In this document: piece after piece, positions 37,279 through 45,203 of the stretch | How the letters are laid out: each line of letters starts with the position of its first letter | Numbering within the stretch: position 1 is the first letter of the stretch | DNA from: Micromonospora sp. RP3T | GTDB taxonomy: Bacteria; Actinomycetota; Actinomycetes; Mycobacteriales; Micromonosporaceae | Assembly: GCF_003027925.1 (NCBI RefSeq) | Contig: NZ_PYPS01000042.1 | Coordinates: forward strand, 1-64,000 | DNA: 64,000 bases | Direction of reading: 5' to 3' | The notes under the pieces: model-generated | Database searches by the model: none | What the model was told of the DNA's origin: nothing | Seen by the model: only the letters and a program-made list of their open reading frames with translations | Position numbers and translations under genes: made by a program

Positions 37279-37297
37279 GCGTCCGATTATCGGACGC
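37279..37297. promoter_or_regulatory. 19-bp perfect palindrome, candidate operator of the hmgA/fahA divergon
   Basis: GCGTCCGATTATCGGACGC: two perfect 8-bp arms around TTA. It lies in the 93-base gap between the divergent starts at 37238 and 37332, 35 bases before hmgA. The position fits joint control of both homogentisate operons by one repressor. The binder is not identified; the IclR, Lrp or another regulator could do it. Confidence 0.6.
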
Positions 37298-37331
37298 CAC
37301 CGGCCGGCCAACGGGACATAACGGAGGCGAC

Positions 37332-38498
37332 ATGCCGTACTACCGCAGCGTGGGCGAGGTGCCCCGCAAGCGCCACACCCAGTTCCGGCAGCCCGACGGC
37401 ACGCTCTACGCCGAGGAGCTGGTCGGTCAGGAGGGCTTCTCCGCCGACTCGTCGCTGCTCTACCACCGGCACGCGCCGACCGCGATCCTCGCCGCCGAGG
37501 AGTTCGCCCCGCCGACCGTCACCCGGGTGCCGAACCTGCCGCTCAAGCCGCGTCACCTGCGCACCCACAAGCTCGACGGCGGTGGCGCGGACCCGGTGCT
37601 CGGCCGGCGTTACCTGCTCGCCAACGACGACGTCCGGATCGCGTACGTGCTGGCCGACCGGCCGTCGCCGCTGTTCCGCGACGCCACCGGCGACCACTGC
37701 CTCTACCTGGAGTCCGGCTCGATGCGGGTGGAGTCGCCGTTCGGCGTGCTCGACGCGGTGGCCGGCGACTACGTCGTCATCCCCACCTCGACCATCCACC
37801 GCCTGGTGCCGACCGGCGACGAGCCGACCCGGCTGCTCGCCGTCGAGGCGTCCGGCCACATCGGCCCACCCAAGCGCTACCTCTCCGTACGCGGGCAGTT
37901 CCTGGAGCACTCGCCCTACTGCGAGCGCGACGTCCGGGGCCCGGACACCCCGCTGCTGGTCGACGGCGAGGAGGTGGAGGTGCTGGTCAAGCACCGGCGC
38001 GGTTGGACGAGGTACGTCTACGCGAACCACCCGTTCGACGTGGTCGGCTGGGACGGGCACCTGTACCCGTGGGCGTTCTCCATCCACGACTTCGAGCCGA
38101 TCACCGGGCGGATCCACCAGCCGCCGCCGGTGCACCAGACGTTCCAGGGCCCGAACTTCGTGATCTGCTCGTTCGTGCCGCGCAAGGTCGACTACCACCC
38201 GGCCGCCATCCCGGTGCCGTACAACCACCACAACGTCGACTCGGACGAGATGCTGTTCTACACCGGCGGCAACTACGAGGCCCGGCGCGGCTCCGGCATC
38301 GAGCAGGGCTCGATCTCGCTGCACCCGTCCGGCTTCACCCACGGCCCGCAGCCGGGCGCCGCCGAGCGGTCGATCGGGGCGGACTTCTTCGACGAGCTGG
38401 CGGTCATGGTGGACACGTTCCGCCCGCTGGACCTCTGCGACGCGGGCACCGCCTGTGAGGACGACGGCTACGCCTGGACCTGGGCGCGCAAGCCCTGA
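37332..38498 (+). CDS. hmgA: Homogentisate 1,2-dioxygenase
   Basis: 388 residues from ATG 37332, with GGAGG upstream. A cupin-fold Fe(II) enzyme that opens homogentisate to maleylacetoacetate. Visible are PYYRSVGEVPRKRHTQFR, DYVVIPTSTIHRLVP (first cupin), VVGWDGHLYPWAFSIHDFEP, PPPVHQTFQGPNFVICSFVP, and the metal site region PYNHHNVDSDEMLFYTGGNY with LHPSGFTHGPQPGA. It is shorter than the eukaryotic enzyme (about 445) but typical of actinobacterial forms. A strong convergent terminator follows at 38506. Confidence 0.94.
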   Translation: MPYYRSVGEVPRKRHTQFRQPDGTLYAEELVGQEGFSADSSLLYHRHAPTAILAAEEFAPPTVTRVPNLPLKPRHLRTHKLDGGGADPVLGRRYLLANDDVRIAYVLADRPSPLFRDATGDHCLYLESGSMRVESPFGVLDAVAGDYVVIPTSTIHRLVPTGDEPTRLLAVEASGHIGPPKRYLSVRGQFLEHSPYCERDVRGPDTPLLVDGEEVEVLVKHRRGWTRYVYANHPFDVVGWDGHLYPWAFSIHDFEPITGRIHQPPPVHQTFQGPNFVICSFVPRKVDYHPAAIPVPYNHHNVDSDEMLFYTGGNYEARRGSGIEQGSISLHPSGFTHGPQPGAAERSIGADFFDELAVMVDTFRPLDLCDAGTACEDDGYAWTWARKP

Positions 38499-38505
38499 CG
38501 TACGC

Positions 38506-38540
38506 GAAGAAGGGGCCGCGCCGGGCGCGGCCCCTTCTTC
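38506..38540. terminator. Convergent hairpin terminator between hmgA and adh
   Basis: GAAGAAGGGGCCGCGCC and GGCGCGGCCCCTTCTTC form a perfect 17-bp inverted repeat around one G (a practical loop of five). A-rich and T-rich ends suit both directions. It is preceded, after the hmgA stop, by the same TGACGTACGCGAAG word that follows msiK. Confidence 0.85.
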
Positions 38541-38549
38541 GGCAGGTCG

Positions 38550-39590
38550 TCAGAGCGTCGAGGTGTCGATGACGAAGCGGTAGCGCACGTCGGACGCGAG
38601 CACCCGCTCGTACGCCTCGTTGATCTTCTCGGCCGGGATCACCTCGATCTCGGCGCCCAGCCCGTGCTCGGCGCAGAAGTCGAGCATCTCCTGGGTCTCC
38701 GCGATGCCGCCGATCATCGAGCCGGCGAACGACCGCCGGGCCGGGATCAGCGAGAACGCGCGCACCGACAGCGGGTCCTCCGGCGCGCCCACGTTGACCA
38801 GCGTCCCGTCCACGGCCAGCAGCCCGAGGTAGGCGTCCATGTCGATGGCCGCGCTGACCGTGTTGACGATCAGGTCGAACGAGCCGGCCAGCTCCGTGAA
38901 CGTCCCCTCGTCCGAGGTGGCGTAGTAGTGGTCGGCGCCGAGCCGCAGCCCGTCCTCCCGCTTCTTCAGCGACTGGGACAGCACTGTCACCTCGGCGCCC
39001 ATGGCGTGCGCCAGCTTGACGGCCATGTGGCCCAGGCCGCCCATGCCGATCACGGCCACCCGCTTGCCCGGCCCGGCGTTCCAGTGCCGCAGCGGCGAAT
39101 AGGTGGTGATGCCGGCGCAGAGCAGCGGCGCGGCGGCGTCCAGCTCGATGCCGTCCGGGATGCGCAGCACGAAGTCCTCGGTGACCACGATGGCCTGCGC
39201 GTAGCCGCCCTGGGTCGGCTGGCCGTCCCGGCCGACCGCCCCGTACGTGCCGATGTTGCCCTTGAGGCAGTACTGCTCCAGACCCTTGCGGCAGTTGTCG
39301 CACTCCCGGCAGGAGTCGACCATGCAGCCGACCCCGACCCGGTCGCCGACGGCGAACTTCGTCACCGCGGAGCCGACCTCCCGCACCACGCCGGCGATCT
39401 CGTGACCGACCACGATCGGGTAGGTGGTCGGTCCCCATTCGCTGCGCGCGGTGTGGATGTCGGAGTGGCAGATGCCGGCGAACTTGATGTCGATGAGGAC
39501 GTCGTCCGGGCCGAGGTCCCGCCGCTCGATGGTGGTCGGCGTGAGCGGGTCGGTCGCGGACGTCGCCGCGTAGGCGTTGACAGTCAGCAT
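38550..39590 (-). CDS. Zinc-dependent alcohol dehydrogenase (cinnamyl-alcohol/AdhA type)
   Basis: 346 residues. This is a medium-chain dehydrogenase. Catalytic zinc ligands are in AGICHSDIHTARSEWG (Cys), VVGHEIAGVV (His-Glu) and the later LLCAGITTYSPL (Cys). Structural zinc cysteines are in MVDSCRECDNCRKGLEQYC. The Rossmann motif is VAVIGMGGLGHMAVKLAHAM. It probably reduces aldehydes with NADPH, like the CAD/YahK group. Nine bases separate it from the TPR gene upstream, so the two are co-transcribed. Confidence 0.92.
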   Translation of the reverse strand: MLTVNAYAATSATDPLTPTTIERRDLGPDDVLIDIKFAGICHSDIHTARSEWGPTTYPIVVGHEIAGVVREVGSAVTKFAVGDRVGVGCMVDSCRECDNCRKGLEQYCLKGNIGTYGAVGRDGQPTQGGYAQAIVVTEDFVLRIPDGIELDAAAPLLCAGITTYSPLRHWNAGPGKRVAVIGMGGLGHMAVKLAHAMGAEVTVLSQSLKKREDGLRLGADHYYATSDEGTFTELAGSFDLIVNTVSAAIDMDAYLGLLAVDGTLVNVGAPEDPLSVRAFSLIPARRSFAGSMIGGIAETQEMLDFCAEHGLGAEIEVIPAEKINEAYERVLASDVRYRFVIDTSTL

Positions 39591-39599
39591 GCGACTTTC

Positions 39600-40598
39600 C
39601 TACCCCCGGTTGAGCAGGGCGAATCCGGCGACCACCGAGGCCGTGACGGCGCCCACCAGCGGCCACGGGCCGCCGACCAACGCGTAGACCACCAGCAGCA
39701 CCGGCGCGGCGGCCCCCGCGTAGACGGCCGGCGCCAGACCCCGGGACATCGCATCCCGCACGCCGGGCAGCCGGCTCACCGGCCGCCAGGCCAGCAGCCC
39801 CACCCCGACCGCCGCCAGCACCGCGAGCAGCCGGGACGCGACCGGCGCGGTCGGTCCCAGCACGGCGACCAGCACGGTGGCGGCCAGCGACCAGCCGGCG
39901 GCGGACAGCACGAGCCGGCGTACGCCCGCGTCGACGGCACGCACCGGATCGGGGCCGGGCGGGGCGATGTCGGCCACCTCGGTCAGGTGCTCCAGTGTCT
40001 CCGCGTAGCGCCGTCGCTCCAGCCGGGCCACGCCCGGGTCCCGCCCCGCGCCGGCCAGCTCCGGGTCCAGCCGCAACGCCTCCCGGTAGGCCCGCTCGGC
40101 CAGGTCGAACAGCTCCAGCCGAACCGCTACCAGGCCGAGCACGAGGTGCGCCTCCGGCTCGTCCGGCGTCAGCTCGACGCCCCGCCAGGCCGCGTCCAGC
40201 GCCGGCTGCCCGTTGCGCGAGGCGGACAGGATGGCGGCGGCGCTGCGCTGCGCGTACGCGTCGGTCGGGCCCAGCGCCAGGAGTTCGTCAGCGGTGCCCG
40301 CGGCGGCCTTCCAACGCTCCAGGTCGAGCAGCGCGAACCCGCGTGCGACAAGCGCCGGCGCGTTCCCCGGCGCGGCGGCGACCGCCGCCTCGGCCACCGT
40401 CAGCGCCTCGGCGGGACGACCGGCGGCGAGCTGCATCCGGGCCAGCATGGTCAGCGCGGCGAGGTGCGCGGGCTCCGCCGCGATCAGCGCGGCGAGTTCG
40501 CCGATCCCCTCGTCGTAGCGGCCCAGCTCGGCGAGGAGGTGGGCGCGTTGCAGGTAGCCGTCGGCGGCGGACTGGTCGGGGGCGGCGTCACTCGGCAT
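39600..40598 (-). CDS. TPR protein with C-terminal membrane segments
   Basis: 332 residues from ATG 40598 (the frame opens eight codons earlier at 40622). Residues 10-190 are TPR-like helix pairs (YLQRAHLLAELGRYDEGIGE, HLAALTMLARMQLAAGRPAE, LFDLAERAYREALRLDPELA). The C-terminal 120 residues contain four hydrophobic helices (AAGWSLAATVLVAVLGP, LLAVLAAVGVGLLAW, APVLLVVYALV, VTASVVAGFALL). It is likely an inner-membrane scaffold with cytoplasmic TPRs. Function unknown. It is upstream of, and probably co-transcribed with, the alcohol dehydrogenase. Confidence 0.82.
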   Translation of the reverse strand: MPSDAAPDQSAADGYLQRAHLLAELGRYDEGIGELAALIAAEPAHLAALTMLARMQLAAGRPAEALTVAEAAVAAAPGNAPALVARGFALLDLERWKAAAGTADELLALGPTDAYAQRSAAAILSASRNGQPALDAAWRGVELTPDEPEAHLVLGLVAVRLELFDLAERAYREALRLDPELAGAGRDPGVARLERRRYAETLEHLTEVADIAPPGPDPVRAVDAGVRRLVLSAAGWSLAATVLVAVLGPTAPVASRLLAVLAAVGVGLLAWRPVSRLPGVRDAMSRGLAPAVYAGAAAPVLLVVYALVGGPWPLVGAVTASVVAGFALLNRG

Positions 40599-40640
40599 CC
40601 CGGCGAGCGTAACCGCCGTCACCCGGCGACCCGGAACGGG

Positions 40641-41123
40641 TCAGGCCGGCGGCGCCTCGTACACCAGCGCCACCGCGATGCCGGCCAGCCCTTCGCCGCG
40701 CCCGGTGAAGCCCAGGCCGTCGGTGGTCGCCGCGGACACGGTGACCGGCGCGCCGACCGCCTCGGAGAGCACCCGCTGCGCCTCGTCCCGACGCGAACCG
40801 ATCCGGGGCCGGTTGCCGACCACCTGCACCGACACGTTGCCGATCACGAAGCCGGCCGCCCGTACCCGGCACGCGCTCTCGGTCAGCAGCGCCACCCCGG
40901 AGGCGCCGGCCCACTCCGGCTGGCCGACGCCGAAGTTGGCGCCCAGGTCGCCGAGGCCGGCGGCGGAGAGCAACGCGTTGCAGGCGGCGTGCGCCACCAC
41001 GTCGGCGTCCGAGTGGCCGGCCAGGCCGTCCTGCCCCGGCCAGTGCAGGCCCGCGACCCAGCAGGGCCGACCGGCCGCGAACGCGTGCACGTCGGTGCCG
41101 ACGGCCACCCGAGGAACGATCAT
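40641..41123 (-). CDS. ispF: 2-C-methyl-D-erythritol 2,4-cyclodiphosphate synthase
   Basis: 160 residues. This is the MEP-pathway enzyme forming the cyclic diphosphate. Zinc ligands are visible as Asp and His in GTDVHAF and His in LAGHSDADVVAHAACNALL. The family signature continues to LGDLGANFG, and the C-terminal TTDGLGFTGRGEGLAGIAVA is normal. The length is standard. It follows ispD on the same strand with a 97-base gap, and the order carD-ispD-ispF is conserved in actinobacteria. Confidence 0.96.
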   Translation of the reverse strand: MIVPRVAVGTDVHAFAAGRPCWVAGLHWPGQDGLAGHSDADVVAHAACNALLSAAGLGDLGANFGVGQPEWAGASGVALLTESACRVRAAGFVIGNVSVQVVGNRPRIGSRRDEAQRVLSEAVGAPVTVSAATTDGLGFTGRGEGLAGIAVALVYEAPPA

Positions 41124-41220
41124 GACGCCGAGCGTACGCGTACGCCGTGATCAAGGAGTACGGGTCACCGTCGGACCGGACGGCGACGCGAACCCCCTGG
41201 TCAACTCCGGAGGTCGCCGG

Positions 41221-41940
41221 TCAGGCGCCGGTGGTCAGGAGGTGTTCGGCCAGGGTCAGGTCGAACGGGCGGGTGATCTTCAGGGCCAGCTCGGAGCCGG
41301 GCACGCAGAAGACCGCGACGCCCTGCTTCTCCACCAGGCCGGCGTCGTCGGTGAGCGGATCACCTGCCGCCCGGTGCGCGGCGGTCAGCACCGGCCGGCG
41401 GAAGCCCTGCGGCGTCTGCACCGCGCGCAGGACGGCCCGGTCGACGGTGCCGAGCACCCGCTCGACGGCGTCGACCTCCTTGATCGTGTCGACCACCGGC
41501 AGCACCGGGATCACCGCGTCGTGCCCGCCACGGACCGCCGCGGCCACCGACTCGACCAGCTCGGGCGGGGTGAGCGCCCGGGCCGCGTCATGGACCAGGA
41601 CGATCTCCGGCCCGGCCGGCACGGCGGCGAGCGCCGCCGCGACGGAAGCCTGGCGTTCGGCGCCGCCCGGCACCACGGTCACCGGCGCCACCGGGGCCAG
41701 CAGCGCCCGCACCGATTCGACGTCGGCGGCCGGCGCGGCCACCACGATCGTGTGCACCGACGGCGCGGCGGCGATCCGGCGGACGGCGTGCACCAGCAGC
41801 GGCTCGCCGCCGAGCGCCCGGAGCGCCTTGGGAGCGCCCGGACCGAGGCGTACGCCGGCACCGGCCGCAGGAACGAGGACCGCGACGTCACCGCGCGGAT
41901 TGAGCTGCGCGGTCACGTCGCGGTCCTCGGTTTCGTTCAT
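41221..41940 (-). CDS. ispD: 2-C-methyl-D-erythritol 4-phosphate cytidylyltransferase
   Basis: 239 residues. It makes CDP-methylerythritol in the MEP pathway. The nucleotide-binding loop is VLVPAAGAGVRLGPGAPKAL, followed by HTIVVAAPAADVESV, VPGGAERQASVAAALAAVPA, and VLVHDAARALTPPELVESV (metal-binding Asp). RAVQTPQGFRR and the C-terminal dimerisation segment LALKITRPFDLTLAEHLL are intact. It lies 29 bases after carD on the same strand. Confidence 0.96.
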   Translation of the reverse strand: MNETEDRDVTAQLNPRGDVAVLVPAAGAGVRLGPGAPKALRALGGEPLLVHAVRRIAAAPSVHTIVVAAPAADVESVRALLAPVAPVTVVPGGAERQASVAAALAAVPAGPEIVLVHDAARALTPPELVESVAAAVRGGHDAVIPVLPVVDTIKEVDAVERVLGTVDRAVLRAVQTPQGFRRPVLTAAHRAAGDPLTDDAGLVEKQGVAVFCVPGSELALKITRPFDLTLAEHLLTTGA

Positions 41941-41969
41941 GGTGCTGCGGGTAGAGGCAGCGGTGCGGA

Positions 41970-42455
41970 TCAGGCTTCGGTCAGCACCTTGTCGAGCAGC
42001 GACTCCGCCTCGTCCTTCGTGCTCTTCTCGGCCAGCGCGACCTCACCCACGAGGATGTCACGGGCCTTGGCGAGCATGCGCTTCTCGCCCGCCGACAGGC
42101 CCCGCTCCCGCTCCCGGCGCCACAGGTCGCGGACGACCTCGGCCACCTTCAGCGGGTTGCCGGAGGCCAGCTTCTCCAGATTTGCCTTGTAACGCCGCGA
42201 CCAGTTGGTGGGCTCCTCGGTGTGCGGAGCACGGAGCACGTCGAAGACCTTGCCCAGGCCCTCTTCGCCGACCACCTCGCGCACACCCACGATCTCGGCG
42301 TTCTCGGCGGGCACCCGGACCGTCAGGTCACCCTGCGCGACCCTCAGGACGAGGTACTCCCTGGGCTCGCCCTTGATGACCCGAGTCTCGATTGCCTCGA
42401 TGAGTGCGGCCCCGTGGTGGGGGTAAACAACGGTCTCGCCGACACTGAAAACCAT
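41970..42455 (-). CDS. carD: CarD, RNA-polymerase-binding transcription factor
   Basis: 161 residues from ATG 42455. The N-terminal RNA-polymerase-interaction domain (VFSVGETVVYPHHGAALIEA, EYLVLRVAQGDLTVRVPA) binds the beta subunit. The C-terminal helical domain (TNWSRRYKANLEKLASGNPL, VVRDLWRRERERGLSAGEKR) contacts promoter DNA with the conserved Trp. CarD stabilises open complexes and is essential in mycobacteria. It is first in the carD-ispD-ispF operon, with a promoter-like TACCCT upstream. Confidence 0.95.
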   Translation of the reverse strand: MVFSVGETVVYPHHGAALIEAIETRVIKGEPREYLVLRVAQGDLTVRVPAENAEIVGVREVVGEEGLGKVFDVLRAPHTEEPTNWSRRYKANLEKLASGNPLKVAEVVRDLWRRERERGLSAGEKRMLAKARDILVGEVALAEKSTKDEAESLLDKVLTEA

Positions 42456-42785
42456 AGGTTCGAAACCCCTTTCGCTGTGTCTAGGGTAACACGCTCAGGC
42501 ACCGATGTCTCACCGCTGTCCTGATCGTTGGCGCAGCTCAGGGGCCCTGTGAGAGGTATTTCTTCGGCTTGACAGGAGGCCAAGACGATGGTTTAGCCAC
42601 GCTCCGTGACGAACAAATAACTACCCGGTACGGGTGATGACCGGAGCGATCAGATCTAGGGCAATGCGCTCCTTCCATGGTAGCTCCGTAACTCCACCCG
42701 CGCCCAGGTGTGGCGGTACGGCCCCCGGTGCGGGACGCTGGTAGTGGACGTGACGTCCGCTCGCCGAGACGTTCCTGGGGGTCCG
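42456..42785. other. Divergent intergenic region upstream of carD
   Basis: 330 bases without a supported gene. On the minus strand TACCCT (42483-42488) fits the actinobacterial -10 consensus TANNNT, about 28 bases before the carD ATG, so it is the probable carD promoter. Plus-strand signals for the membrane protein at 42786 are not clear. The stretch is less GC-rich than its surroundings (about 42555-42700). Confidence 0.45.
42483..42488 (-). promoter_or_regulatory. Putative -10 element of carD
   Basis: TACCCT on the minus strand matches TANNNT and lies about 28 bases upstream of the carD start, leaving a short leader. No strong -35 is seen, which is usual for CarD/RbpA-dependent promoters. 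Confidence 0.35.
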
Positions 42786-43466
42786 ATGGGCGTGCCTGAC
42801 GCTGACGGCCAGGGGCCGGCGGACGGACTGCCGGGGCTGCCACCGGAGTGGGGTCGCATCGTCGTGCCCGACGACGCCTCGGCACTCGACGACGAGGCCC
42901 GGCAGATCCGCCGCGAGCTGCGCCGCGCCCCGCGCCCCGCCGGGCGCCCCGCCCGGTTCATGCTTCCCCTGCTGGCGCTGCTGGCCTCGGTGTCGATCAC
43001 GCTCGCCGGCCTGGCCGCCGTCACCTGGCCACGGCCGCACCGCTCCCCCGGCGCGCCCACCGTGCTGCCCCGGTCCACCCCCGCGGCGATCGGCCCGCTG
43101 CCCGCGCTCGACCTGGTCGGCGCCGACAACACGCCGGTGCCACTGCGCAGCCTGCTCCCCGCCATGATCATCCTGGTCGACGCCTGCGCCTGCGCCGAGC
43201 AGGTCGGCACGGCGGCGGCCACCGCGCCCGCCGGCGTCACCGTGGTCACCGTGACCGAGGGCCGCAGCGCCGGGCCCGCCACCGCGACCGGCGTACGCCC
43301 GCTCGGCGACCCGGCCGGCGGCCTGCGCTCCTACCTGCATCTCTCCGCCCGGCCGGGCACCGCCGCCGCGCTGCTCGTGGACCGGCGGGGCACGCTGGTC
43401 CGGATGGTGCCGGAGCTGGGGCCGGCGGCGGACTACCAGGCCGACCTGGCCCGGTTGACCGGCTGA
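42786..43466 (+). CDS. Membrane-anchored thioredoxin-like hypothetical protein
   Basis: 226 residues from ATG 42786. The charged cytoplasmic N-terminus of about 60 residues is followed by a transmembrane helix (FMLPLLALLASVSITLAGLA) and a Pro-rich spacer. The outer domain has a thioredoxin-like outline: LPALDLVGADNTPVPLRSLL, then MIILVDACACAEQVG with a CxC where the active-site CxxC would be, VTVVTVTEGR, and AAALLVDRRGTLVRMVPELG. Redox activity is speculative because the motif is CxC. Its 3' end faces another small membrane protein. Confidence 0.65.
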   Translation: MGVPDADGQGPADGLPGLPPEWGRIVVPDDASALDDEARQIRRELRRAPRPAGRPARFMLPLLALLASVSITLAGLAAVTWPRPHRSPGAPTVLPRSTPAAIGPLPALDLVGADNTPVPLRSLLPAMIILVDACACAEQVGTAAATAPAGVTVVTVTEGRSAGPATATGVRPLGDPAGGLRSYLHLSARPGTAAALLVDRRGTLVRMVPELGPAADYQADLARLTG

Positions 43467-43481
43467 ACCCGGCTCAGCGGC

Positions 43482-44075
43482 TCAGTAGAGCGCCTCCAGC
43501 CGGGCGTTCAGCTCCACCTCGCCCCGCAGCGCGGCGAACCGCACCCACACCGGCGCGCCCGTGCCGTCCAGGAACGCGACGTTCACCTGCCCGCCGCAGC
43601 TCAGTACGCGCTCGACGCCGTCGGCGCCCGCACCGGCCACCCGCATCGACACGGCGCCGTCACCGCCGCAGCCCACCGATAGCCGGTACTCGTCACCCGG
43701 CGACGGGTTCGCCTGCCGCACGACCGGCGGGTCACCCGGCATCAGCCGCGACGTCTCCCGCCACACCACGTGCGACACGTTCCCCTGGTGCGTCCCGCCG
43801 TCGGGCTCCCCGTCGACCACCACCGGCCAACGGACCTCACCGGTGCGGGGATCGACCTCGGCCACCATCCGGGAGCGGGGTGACGGCCGCTCGGGCGGTG
43901 TCGACCCGGCCCCCACGCCGAGATCCACCCGGGACCGGGCGAGGTCGTCGGTGGAGGAACCGACCGTCGTGCCCAACCACGGCGCCGCCGACCGCCACCA
44001 CCACGCGCCGACCGCCAACGCCAACACGGTCAGGCCCACCAGCACTGCCCGCCGGATCCGCTCCTCCGAGGCCAT
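43482..44075 (-). CDS. Small membrane-anchored hypothetical protein
   Basis: 197 residues. The N-terminal anchor (RRAVLVGLTVLALAVGAWWW) precedes an extracellular beta-rich domain with two conserved Cys (LSVGCGGDGAVSMRV and RVLSCGGQVNVAFLDGTG) that could pair. It starts 31 bases after the type III PKS stop on the same strand, so it may be the last gene of that operon. It is convergent with 42786-43466. No family is recognised. Confidence 0.65.
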   Translation of the reverse strand: MASEERIRRAVLVGLTVLALAVGAWWWRSAAPWLGTTVGSSTDDLARSRVDLGVGAGSTPPERPSPRSRMVAEVDPRTGEVRWPVVVDGEPDGGTHQGNVSHVVWRETSRLMPGDPPVVRQANPSPGDEYRLSVGCGGDGAVSMRVAGAGADGVERVLSCGGQVNVAFLDGTGAPVWVRFAALRGEVELNARLEALY

Positions 44076-44106
44076 GCCGGCAGCGTATCGACGCCACGGC
44101 GAACCG

Positions 44107-45156
44107 TCAGCCCGCGCGCTCCAGCAGGGCCGCGTAGAGCGTCAGCCCCGGCCCGAACGCGAGCATCACCACCCGGCGCGGCGGCGACGGCAGGCGGCTC
44201 AGCCGGTCCAGGATCAGCAGCACCGTCGGGGACGAACAGTTGCCGTGCTCGGCAAGCGTCTCCCGGGACGCCGCCAGCGCCGTCGGCGGCAGCTCCAGCT
44301 CACGCTCCACCACGTTGAGGATCCGGGGGCCGCCCGGATGCACCGCCCAGCCGTCCACCCCGGACCGGTCGCAGCCGTGCCGGGCCAACAGGTCGTCCAC
44401 CAGGTCACCGACGAACCGGGACAGCACCTTCGGCACCTTCGGCGACAGCCCCATCCGGAAACCGGTGTCGGTGACGTCCCAGGTCATGTGGTCGGCGGTG
44501 GAGGTGTCGGTGACGGAGGTGACCTCGCGCAACGCGTACCCCGGGCCGCCCGGAACCACCACGGCGGCGACCGCGGCGTCCGAGAACAGCGCGTGCGAGA
44601 CGATCTGCTGGGTGTCCACCCGGGCACCCGGCGGCTGGATGTGCAGGCTGGTCAGCTCCGCGCAGAGCAGCAGCGCCGGCCGCCCCCGGGCGGTGACGAA
44701 GTCGCTCGCCGCGCCGAGCCCGGGCAGCGCCGCGTAGCAACCCATGTGGCCGACGAACATCCGCTGGGTGTCCGGGGCCATGCCGAGGTCACGGGCCAGC
44801 AGGATGTCCAGGCCGGGCGTCGCGTAACCGGTGCAGGAGCAGACCACGAACAGCCCGATGTCGCCGGCGTCCAGGCCGGCGGCGGTGAGCGCGCGGCTGA
44901 CCGCCTCCTTCCCGAGCGGCAACGCCTCGACCTGGTAGCGGCGCATCCGACGCTCGGTCGGCCACTCCGAGACGTCCTCCAGCAGCGGATTCACCGCCGC
45001 CTGCCGCCGGGTCACCCCGGAGTTGGCGAAGATCTTCTCGGCCAGCACCCGCGTGGTGCCCGAGAAGTGCTTCTCGAAGAAACCCGTCCACAGCTCGTCC
45101 TGCGCGGCGCCCGGCGGCAGCGCCATGCCCAGACCCGCGATCACCGGTACGCCCAC
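44107..45156 (-). CDS. Type III polyketide synthase
   Basis: 349 residues. This is a chalcone/stilbene-synthase-fold homodimeric ketosynthase that condenses an acyl-CoA starter with malonyl-CoA. The Cys-His-Asn triad is present: Cys140 in GHMGCYAALPGL, His near 272 in GWAVHPGGPRIL, and Asn near 305 in EHGNCSSPTVLL. The C-terminal GFGPG loop is AFGPGLTL. Neighbours (methyltransferase, flavoprotein, UbiA prenyltransferase) suggest an alkylresorcinol- or quinone-type product that is methylated, oxidised and prenylated, comparable to the agq locus described from Actinoplanes missouriensis. The product is inferred, not read from sequence. Confidence 0.93.
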   Translation of the reverse strand: MGVPVIAGLGMALPPGAAQDELWTGFFEKHFSGTTRVLAEKIFANSGVTRRQAAVNPLLEDVSEWPTERRMRRYQVEALPLGKEAVSRALTAAGLDAGDIGLFVVCSCTGYATPGLDILLARDLGMAPDTQRMFVGHMGCYAALPGLGAASDFVTARGRPALLLCAELTSLHIQPPGARVDTQQIVSHALFSDAAVAAVVVPGGPGYALREVTSVTDTSTADHMTWDVTDTGFRMGLSPKVPKVLSRFVGDLVDDLLARHGCDRSGVDGWAVHPGGPRILNVVERELELPPTALAASRETLAEHGNCSSPTVLLILDRLSRLPSPPRRVVMLAFGPGLTLYAALLERAG

Positions 45157-45203
45157 GTCCCCACCTCAGCTTCGCTCAGTCCTGCGGCCCGTCGAACTCC
45201 GGC

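Noticed and set aside
41124..41220. Gene or regulatory RNA between ispF and ispD
   Set aside because: 97 bases with no open frame of protein character and no clear hairpin; probably a plain intra-operon gap.
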